Of a DNA stretch of 64,000 bases, positions 48,854 to 58,600 are shown one piece after another. A program made the translations under genes and the position numbers. The notes beneath the pieces are model-generated. The model had not been told where the DNA came from. It saw nothing but the letters and a program-made list of their open reading frames with translations, and searched no databases. Positions within the stretch are counted from its first letter, which is position 1. Every line of letters begins with the position of its first letter. Origin of the DNA: Scenedesmus sp. ARA3 (taxonomy: Eukaryota > Chlorophyta > Chlorophyceae > Sphaeropleales > Scenedesmaceae); assembly GCA_004335835.1 (NCBI GenBank), contig RWJK01001770.1, positions 1 through 64,000 of the forward strand, written 5' to 3'.

Positions 48854-50190
48854 CATGCATGCCTCGGTGACCCAATCTCGATCACAAGCCGCCTGGCTCT
48901 GTGTTCACTCCTTTTTGGCTTTTCTTTGTTCTGGCCATCAAAGCATGGCCATCACAGGTAGCTGGCTGACACAGGCCAGGCCACTTTTATCAACAGTGCC
49001 TTCCTCCTGCTCTGGTTTGCACTTGGCTGTGACACTGTTAGCTGTCATACTCTGCAAGTTGTGCGGTGCAGTTGGAGTACCTCAGAAAGTGCAGCTTTTG
49101 TCAGCATTGGTAGTTTGCTAAAGCAGCTGCAGCATTGGTGCTGCTGAATTTAAATATCAGCCTTATCTGCTTTTAACCCTGTGTGGCCGCTGACATGCAT
49201 CAACACCGAGCGTACCACGGAGCAACTGCTAGCAGTTGCTGTGTCAGCTGTTGTTGACTTGACTGGTGTTGCAGCAGGATGGCAGTTGCTGAGTGACAGT
49301 TTCTGCAACGTGAGCAGGTGAATAACAGCATTGCTTAGGCTTGTCAGATTGCACGGGCTGTTAGTTGATTGTGTGGGCCTGGCTCTCTGTTGGGTTTTTA
49401 TTAGCCTGGTGTCTGCTATCCCTGGTTGACCTTGTGGGTCCGGTGTGTCTGGGTCATCTGGCGTGTCTGCTGTCTGTGATCCACCTGGTGTGTATGGCAA
49501 GTGGGCGTGTCTGCTGTCTCTGGTTTAATTTGGTGGGTATGGTACATCCAGTGTCTTTGCTGCTGCTGTGCCTGGCACTGTTGGTGTTCCCGCTTGCCAG
49601 ATGCCAGTCAATAGTGCACCATGAAGCAGTCAAGAGCCGACTCAAGCTCAAGTAACAGTGGGGATGGTGCCGGATACAGTAACCTTCTGAATGACATGTG
49701 TCAAAGAGTGCCCAACCAGAAGTCACAGCCAATGCAAATTCATCGCAGTAAAGTCTGGTCTGTCCTAGGCAACCTGCTTCGTAACATGAAAACTGCTCCT
49801 TTAACCCGTTGTAACAGCACAGCTGCACGCACAGGGGACCAGTAGGCAGGTAACAACAGTAAGCAGTACAAGCACAAAGAAAACAAGCACACAGCAGTGC
49901 TGCATAATGGTGGCAATGAGCCACCATCACACACGTACTTTCTTAGCCCAAACAATGATGCACCCCTGCCACAGCTGGCCCGCGATTGGCAAGGCCCCCT
50001 GCCTGATCGCCTGAAAACAGCCAGCACATGTCCCTGGTTTCACCGCATGACAGCTGCACGTATGACCATGCCGCACCCATCAGCAGCAAGCCATGCATCC
50101 AGCAACAGCACACTGTATGTAGCGCAGCACACTGCAGCAGCCCCTCTACCTGAGCTGTGCAGGCTAGCAAGCACGACCAGCACCAGACGT

Positions 50191-51979
50191 TCACACAGTC
50201 CCAAAGTACTCCGGCCCAGCTGCTGCTGCTGTCGTGGCTGCCGTGTTGCCGCCTGGTGAGGACTTGGGCTTGAAGGTGGCGCAGTTGGCGCGGTAGGCCT
50301 CGTTGCGGCGCGCCTCTGCCGCCAGCGTCTCCCTGCTGATGTCCTTGCTGGGCCGGATGGCCACCAGGCTCTGGTACAGCGCGTGGTTCTCCTGCAAGGG
50401 GCAAGAAGGCACGCTGCTGTATTAGGCGCTCGTACACTTGCTAGCACACATTACAGCTGGTGCTGATGCATCCAAGAAGAAGTGCTTGCCACATTAAGAC
50501 AATATACTACGGCAACAGCGCTGCCTTGTGTGCAGCCTAGAATGCCGCAACCACTGGTGAATGTGGTGTGCTGCTGGTTGCAGCGCACCTGTGCAATGGT
50601 AGAGGCGGCCTTGCGCCTGTTGACTGCCGAGCTGGCCACATTGCAGGATGCTGTCTTGCCCAGGTCCTTCACCCAGCTGGGGTCCTGCAAGCAGCAGCAG
50701 CAGCAACACACCATATTACAAATGGTTGCCGCCCATGGCACACACTTCTCAGTGCATACCTGCCCTTTCCCAGCAAGCAGACCTAAGCTGTGAACTCACT
50801 GAGTGTTGCCGTGCTGCGCGCGCAGCTGCAAAATGACGATATTAGGCTGCTGCTAGACTACTGCTGTGCCCACCTTGTGGCCGATGCTGGTGAGGCGCTT
50901 GACCAGCACCTGGTTGTCGTGCGCTATCTTCATCAGCTTGACGGTGCTGTGGCTGTAGTCGGCGCGCTGGTAGGGCTTGGCCTGCAGGCAGGCGGGGCGC
51001 AATGGACGTGAGGCATGCACTGCATGCTGGAATCATGCATGCAGCTGCTGCCGTTTGTACAAGACAAGGCCATCCAATGCATTGAGTTGGGATTACATCA
51101 CATCATGCCATAGAGACAGCTGCTGGGAGCATTGCTGTGCATACCCGTGATTTTTGGTGTGACCACAGGGCCGCACGGCATGCATACGATATGCACTGCT
51201 GCTGTTGCAGAGGCGGAGCACCAAGCTGCATAGCTTTGCTTTGCTGCTGCTGCTGCTACTGCCAGTGGGCGGCCCCAGCGATGTACTACAGCCACATCCA
51301 GCTGGTGTCAGCCTTGAATGTGCAACGATTAGTTGGTGGTTTGCATCTAGCCAGTGAAGCTCACCTTGGGCACATATGGGGGACCAGAGAAGGTCAGCCT
51401 GCGGAGTTGAACAGACAGCGTGTCAGTCCCAACACCCAGACACACGCCGGGCAATGCGTCTGCAGGCTGCAAAGCGGCAACATGTCTGCAGTGCAGGGCT
51501 GAAAAATTACTTGTGGGACATCCCTCCCTCGCCATGACCAGTTGTATATGCTGCCTCTGTGCCTGCTGCTGCGGAGTAGTACTGCACTGCAGGGCTGTAC
51601 CCTGGCTGTGCTGTCTGCTCTGCTGCGCCATAGTCGTCACCGCATGCTGCGTCAGTGCCTGCCTCTGCTGCGCAGTACTGCACAGCAGGCTCTGCATTGG
51701 CATCTGCGTCTGCTTCCACTGCTGTTGTGCTTTGCAGCTGCTTGTCATGCTGCTGCGGCTCGTCCTGCTGTTGCTGGCTGTCTTCAGCAGTTTGCTCTGC
51801 TGCTGCTGCTTCGCTGCCCTGCTCCATCGGCTGCGCAACACAAGTTCAGTCAACAGTGCTTCCCGGCATAATTAGACACCCTCACGTCACGAAGTAAGCG
51901 AATGCAAGCTTGCCTGCTCTTGCTCTACCTCAGGCTGCTCCTCGCGCACTGGCTCGCTGCTGCTCTCGTCGTGCTCCAT
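50191..51979 (-). CDS. CFAP97 (hemingway)-like protein, 269 aa
   Basis: Six exons read 51979-51929, 51830-51511, 51398-51365, 50981-50874, 50684-50589 and 50391-50191 (TGA); they total 810 nt in frame. The start is MEHDESSSEPVREEQPE. An acidic, Gln/Ala-rich region of about 105 residues follows, with a repeated VQYxxAxAGTxAA pattern. The conserved part begins at LTFSGPPYVPK, continues ADYSHSTVKLMKIAHDNQVL and VKRLTSIGHK, then WVKDLGKTASCNVASSAVNR and ENHALYQSLVAIRPSKDISR. The helical HDNQVLVKRL and ENHALYQSLVAIRPS pieces resemble the CFAP97/KIAA1430 family of cilium-associated coiled-coil proteins. I infer a ciliary or axonemal role from family only. The gene lies 282 bp downstream of the stop of the next minus-strand gene. 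Confidence 0.6.
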
Positions 51980-51995
51980 TCAACTAATACCTATC

Positions 51996-52142
51996 TAATT
52001 TTCAACCTGTTTGAAAGGGAGCACACTGTTGAAATAGCTTTTTGCTATATGGCGCATAAACAGGCGGGAACAGCAACTCGTCGAGCAGCCCACTACTTGC
52101 GTTTTCAACGATACAACGATACAATACACAGGTTGAAAATTA
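51996..52142. mobile_element. 147-bp MITE-like element with 15-bp perfect terminal inverted repeats
   Basis: TAATTTTCAACCTGT at 51996-52010 is the exact reverse complement of ACAGGTTGAAAATTA at 52128-52142. The outermost TA on each side could be a TA target duplication, as in Tc1/mariner (Stowaway) MITEs. There is no coding capacity. It occupies half of the gap between the two minus-strand genes, 16 bp from the CFAP97-like start codon. Confidence 0.5.
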
Positions 52143-52144
52143 CA
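52140..52144 (-). terminator. TGTAA poly(A) signal candidate at the edge of the MITE-like element
   Basis: TGTAA on the minus strand lies about 120 bp past the stop of the exonuclease/YbaK/Mut7-C gene and overlaps the element's terminal repeat. Confidence 0.3.
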
Positions 52145-52261
52145 CAATTACTAGGCAAACAGCTTCGCCCTCTAAGTAACTCATCATAACCCTAACCTGC
52201 TGCCATACACCTGGTTCCACTATGCGATGAACACCTGCCTTGTCGCCACTTCAAAGCCACT

Positions 52262-55200
52262 TCAAAGCGGCTGCGGCGTGTCTGCTGCTGCTGGCTGTTG
52301 TGCATCCGCTGGCTCCAGCTGCCTCCAGCTTTGCAACGGCGTGGGCACCGTTCTGCCATTCGTGAAGAGTGAGCTGAGCAGGTCAATGGCAGCCTGGGAC
52401 TTGGGTCCCATCCAGAACACCTTGCCACAGCTGAGCAGCAACAACATCAGCAGCAACACACATGGCAGACAAGTTAGCAGGTCGACAGCTTTGCCACTCA
52501 GGACATCTCCTGAGGAGCAGTGATGCTGTGAGCTGTAAGCCGTAGCGTCTGCAGGTGGTCTGCAGCGCAGCAGTGGTGATGGACAGCTTGCAAGCACTAG
52601 CCGTACAGCTGGGAGTAGGGAGCGCCACGCGTGTCAATGCTTGGGCAACCTTGCCTGCACTCACTTGCCGCACTGCCAGAACTCTTCCACTACTTCCATG
52701 ACACGTGGCGGCACCAACGCCTCAGCAGCCCCGCGCGCAATCTGCTGAAAGGCAGCTGCATTGCACACGGAGCAGCGCGACATGGCCGTGCTCTCATCAA
52801 AGCTGCACAAGCAGCAGTTGGCAGTGGCAGCGGCGGTGAATTCAAAGGCGAGCACCAGGTAGCACAAGTGCAGTTAACCTTTGCTGCTTATGCCACGTCT
52901 ATTCCAAGTGCCAAGTCTACAGCGGATCAGCTCACAGCCACATAAAACGTCACCACGTCATGCATACTGTCCTGCTGCATGCACAAAGGGCAGCTGCTTC
53001 CACACACATAACGCAATCCCCGCTTCACAGCACAGCGCATACAATCCTCACCGGATGCCAAAGTGCCTGCTGATCTCTGTCAGCTGCTCTGCGGCGTCAT
53101 CTGTGGCCAGCAAGTACACGCTGCCGCCCACATCACGCCGCGCAGCGAGCTTGGTATCCCGCGTCAGAAACAGCCGGCCCTGCAACAATGACAATGCATT
53201 GCAGGTGACAGCAGCAGTTACGCGCAGCGATGAATCACTGATAAGCAGGCGGGCAGGCGGGAAACAACTGGCAGCGCTGATGTTCCTGCAGTGCTATCCT
53301 GAAACACAGCAGAGCTGCCATACGTGTGAATGCTCTACCCAGCTGGCGCTGCCAGTGCACACACATGCGCATCAACAACAGCTCCTGCAATACCCGCCCT
53401 ACCTCGGTCAGTGCAGCTTTGTGTATGGCCTCTATCAGCTGCCCCTGCTGCTGCTGCCCCAAGGTCTGCAGCAGCTGCGGCTGCCCCTGCACTCGCGCCT
53501 GCTGCTGCGCCTGCTGCTTGCCACCTGTCTCGACAAACTCTGCGTCAACCCCAAGCGCCCGCAGCCAGCGGCACAGCCTGCCCAGCATGCTGTCCACCAG
53601 GAAGCGCGGCTGCTGGCATGCAGCAGCAGAACAGCGGGAACAAGGAGCAGAGAAGAAAGGATCAGCGACAGCCGCGGCAACGCGCAGGGAGGGTGTTGGT
53701 GTTGGCATGTCAGCATGGCTGCTAAGCTTAAATGCCAGATGTGCCTCAACCTGCAGAGTCAGCGGGGCCTGACAGTGAAAGCATGGGTGCCGCCATTGTG
53801 CAAGAACACGTGGGCCAAGCTTGTTGGCCCATGTGAGCGCTGTGTCGCCCACAGAAGATCTACCACAAGGCACAGCACCTCACAACAGCAAAAAGCAGTG
53901 CAGCTCACCACAGATGTCTGTGCTCCATTTGAGGCTAGCTCTGCAGGCCCAGTGGTTTGCTGCTGCTGTCCTGCTGCTGCTCCTTGTACACTCATGCCGG
54001 CATCAGCAGCAGCAGCAGCGCCGCTGCGCACTGCAGGCACATCTGCAACATCAGCCACACTGCCGCTGCTCAGCTGCAGCAGCTGCTCGAATGACAGCTG
54101 TATGACAGCATCTGAGCCACATTGCAGGAAAAGCCGGCTGTCAGCACCATCTGCCACACTACTGGTAGCCTCATCAGTAGCATTACAGAAGCTGTCTGCT
54201 GCTGTAGCACTGCCTGCTGCTGCTGCTGCATTGTCGTGTATGCCTCCTGCTGCTCTAGCACTGCCTGCTGCTGCTGCTCCATTGTCGTGTATGCCTCCTT
54301 CACTGCTGTGAGGTGTTTCCTGCAGCCCTGCTGCTGTACAGCAGCCAGAAGGGTGCTGCTCAACTGTTTCAGCCGTTGCTGCCGCTACAGCAGCCCAGCC
54401 ACCACCTGCAGGCCTTGATACACCTTCAACCTGCTGCTGCTGCTGCTGCTGCTGGGCCTCATTGTCTGCCCTAGCATCACTTGCTGCTGCTGCTGCCCCT
54501 TGCAGCCTGCAGTCCACCAGCACCTTGATGCTGCTGTCGTGCCCGATGGGAGGTATCCCTCCTGCAGCAGCAACAGCAGTTGTTAATAATAGAACAGCTG
54601 CAATGGCATCATGTTGCGCAGCATACACGAGCTCGTGGTCACCCTGCGCCTTGATAGTGTCACATCAAAGGCACATGGCCGTGCACACACAGGTGAAATT
54701 GCTCCAATGGTCAGAGAAGCCAGCAACAGACACGTTTTCAGGCAGCTACGCCTGAATCGACAGCAGCAGGGCCAGCCACTGCACTGCTGCTCACCAGAAG
54801 AGAAACATGTGACCTGTTGCACCACAGCATCAGGCGCCATGCGCACAGCGCGCCTGCTCACCCCCAGCAATGCTGCCAGCTGCACGTTGAGGCGCATACA
54901 ACAGTGGCAGCAGGCATGCAAGGCAAGCAAACAAGGCAGCAATGGGTAAGAATGGATGTGGCTGTGATGCGTCAAGAGCAGTAGCACAGCATGCGGCGTG
55001 TGCATGAAGCGACGTGGTGAGCAGATTCAGAAAGAAAAGGAGCCCACTATGTTTGACAAGCCAGCACAGCACAAAGCACGCAGCGCATATGCAAGATTTA
55101 AGCGCAGCGCTGTGGTGGGTACAGCTGGCGTGCTAGCTTGCTGCTAGCAGCACCCGCCAACTCACTCACAAGCACACGCAGCAGGCACGCCGCTCATACA

Positions 55201-55595
55201 AACCGCAGCAAGCGCAGCCTGCGCGCAGCTGCAGCAGCTACAGGTGGCGTGACGCGGGCTAGGCATGCAGCACCGCGCAGCTGCCGCCTTGCAGGGACAG
55301 ATTCTGGCAACAGGCTGCTGCTGCTGTTGCTGCTTGCCGCTTCTTTACTGCTGCTGACACTACGCGCAGGCCGATACACAGCAGCCCTGCATGGGTTAGC
55401 AGTGGCAGTTGTGCTGCAGCTGATAGCTGTGCCAGCAGCGCTGCTGCGTGCCTTGTGCAAGTCAATGCGCTGGTCGCCTCGTGTGACCACCAGCAGGGGC
55501 TCATGGTCCACTAGCAGGGCCATGGTCTTGGCAACAGCAGCACGGGGCACGCTCAGCGCTGCGGCAGTGTCACTGATGGTCGGCACACAGCCTGC

Positions 55596-55649
<54 letters not shown>

Positions 55650-58600
55650 TCGAGGAAAAGCTGAGCGATGCTTGATGGGTGTGCAGCCAGAAGCCAGCCA
55701 TGCAGCTAGCTAGCAGTACACCTGGACTGCTGTGCCTGCATGTTCAGCTCGCGCGGAGCGCCAGGAGCCCTAGGGCGGGGGGCTTCTGGACCAGCATTGC
55801 TTGAAGGTGCGCAGTTATGCTTTTACCATGCTTAGAATCGTCCTATTTACACCTGGCTTTGTGCCGGCAAAGTTGGTGGAGCTGCGCTCACTCTGCTCTG
55901 CTCACCTTGGGCCCGGATGGTTGGCAGCCGCCGTAGCGCTCCGCTGAAGCCGCGGTGCTGCAGGAATGCTGCCACGCGGGCCTCGCCTGCACATGCAGTA
56001 AGGTACGCACACACACGTGCAGCATCAGCCTTAGCAGCGCACAACACACATGCACTACACATGTACGCCAGCAGGCAAAACACGCGCACATCTGCTGCGC
56101 ATGCAGCTCACGCACAGCGGTGCAGTAGCAAAACCGTCAACTGCGTTTAAAGCAGACTAAAGTCGACAGTTATATATGCGTGCAAAGCAGAACAGGCAGC
56201 TCCATTTGCAGCGCAACATGCAGTATTGGACAAGACGCAGTATCTCTCCTCAAAAGAAGCCATTTGTCCACACCTGATGCGTCGCCACCCACGCCTGCAG
56301 CACTGCTGCTGTCGCTACTGCTGCCGCTGCTGCTGACGGCAGCTCGGCCATTGCCACCGCCAGCAGCAGGTTCAGCAATGTCTGGCCCCAGCTCCGTGCT
56401 ACTCCTGCCATTGCCGCCATGGGCAGGTGCCAGCCCAGTAGACCGCTGGGCGGCAGCTGCAGTGCCCACAGCAGCCTCTTCAGCTACGATGTCTGCTGCT
56501 ATTCCAGCTGCTTCTGCTGCCTGCCCGTCTGCTGCTGTCTCTTCTGCTGTTGCTGCTGCTGCTGCTGTTGCTGCGGATGGCGGCCCCTGTTGCTGCTAGC
56601 AAGCAGCAGATGCACAAGCAGCAGCAGCATGACCCGGTGCGGATGCGTGTCATTCCAGAGTGTGATTCACTAGGAGGCATGTTTGTGTCTGGGCATTTCA
56701 CTTTCTGGCTGTGTCCTCTGCTGCTGCCAGCTCTTGACGCTTTGACGATTTGCATGCCTCCACCACAGCCGCTGCTGCGACGGCTGCTGCATCTGCGCCT
56801 GCCATTGCAGTAATTGGTTGCACTGCGTCGGTAATCACCGCTTCGGCATGCCTTTTGTGTGGGTTGCCTTGCTGCTGCTGTTCCGCGCTCTCCGACGCCT
56901 GCCGTGTATGTCTCGCCTGCTGCTGCTGCTGCTGCGCCTCGCTTGCTGCACTCACCCGTCTCACGCAGGTGGTGTGCTGCTTCCGCAGCTGCTGGCTGCG
57001 CTGCTCGCCCAGCTGCAAGCAGAGCGTGTCAAACAGCTGCGGCAGCACGAATGCGTCCAGCGCTGCGTAGTGCATCTGGCGCTGACTCAGCGGCCTGGCT
57101 GTCCAGTCGCTCATCTGCTGGCTCTTGTCTGCAGGCACAGGGAGGCCGCCGACAAAGGCACGATTGAATAAAGCTACAGCTATCCTGTGTGAAAGCTGGG
57201 CACGCAGCATGCACATCATATAAAAATTCAGGGTGGTACTGCCAAGAGTCACAGGTGCACATGCCGCGCACAGCTGCCAACAAATGGCATCTTTGAATGC
57301 AGCGCACTGAGTCGCCAAGTCAAACAGCCTGCACCTGCAGCATTGCGTGCCCAAGTCTGCTGTCTGGACAGATCTGTGTCAGCATGTCTGCATCTGCCAG
57401 TCCTGCCTGCCAGCTGCCCCTCTCACCGAGTGGCTTGCCCAGCAGTGTGCTGCACAGTGTGGACAGCCCCACATCAGACAGCAGCCGCACAGAGCCGCCC
57501 TGCAGGCACAGCAGACAGCAGAACGTGCTTAGTTGCCACCCAGGATTCGCTGTCGGTGATCTGCAGGGCAGTGCCACGAGCATAGATGCTAGCCTGTGGC
57601 ATGGCTGCATGCAGCGAGATCACTCCATCTAACCTCAGTGCATTCATACATTGCCCTGCTGCCACAACAAACGGCCGCCGTGTGGCATTGGGCAACGTCC
57701 ACCACACATAAGCAAATCACAATCACTGCACGCATATGCACCGACACAAACAGCCACCCACCTTCTGCCTATTAGCCACGCCATAAGCAACCCACAGCGG
57801 CCGCAAGTCCAGCACCCCAGCCACCACCTTGAAGGCCTGCACCTCAGGCCAGCTCCCTGCAAGCTTTGCCAGGTCACCCGTGAGCCCAAACCCTAGCTTC
57901 AAAACCTCAGGGGATTCAAATATTGGCGCCAGGCAGGCGTCCAGGGCTGTGGGGTGATGCGGCGCGAGGGCGAGTAGGTCGAACAGGAGCGCTGCTTTGC
58001 GGGTGGCCAGCTGCAGGCAGCACAGCACAGCACAGCAGGTTGATGCAGTGACATGTGGCGCTAGCACGCCCATGGACCAAAGATGGTGAGATGGTGAGAT
58101 GGCAGAGCTGTTCCGGGCTTTCACAGCGTGCGGACAGCACGCAAACACAAGGTTGTGTTGAGTGACAAGATCGATGAATGCTACAAGGCCAGGGCACGAA
58201 AGCCTGCACAGGTGCAGAAACAGGTTTTTGCACAACAGCTAAATGTTAACACACCACGCGTAGCTCATTCATTCATCCATTCCTGCACAGCATCAACATA
58301 CACAGGCACTGCATGCTGCCGCCTCCGCACCTGGAGCAGCGCAGCAGGCGACGCCTCGCCAGCCATGTGTGAAGGCTTCCACTCCACATCCAGGCCAACC
58401 ACATCAGAGCCTGCCAGCAGCTGCGCAGCCTGCAGCAGCGTCGCCTCGTCATCAACAAACAGCAGCGAGCCTTGTGGGAGCTCCAGCTGCATGTACTGCT
58501 GCCGCCGCGCCTCCTCTTGTGCTGCGATGGCTGCAGGGTCGACTTTGAGGACTGATTCAGGCAGCTGCAGCTGCTTGCGGTACTCATGCGCTAGGGCAGC

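Larger units (their letters stand above)
48153..50190. other. Long non-coding stretch after Pmp copy 2
   Basis: Two perfect short inverted repeats lie at 48450-48473 and 48802-48853. A GTGTCTGCTGTCTSTGRT-like degenerate repeat runs from about 49390 to 49570 and resembles 42000-42180. A 74-codon open frame from ATG 49621 has no recognisable feature. I support no gene here. Confidence 0.4.

Noticed and set aside
54583..54720. Possible extra exon reading AISPVCARPCAFDVTLSRR in the YbaK region
   Set aside because: The flanking exons join in phase without it and give the expected family sequence CFSS-GGIPPIGH.
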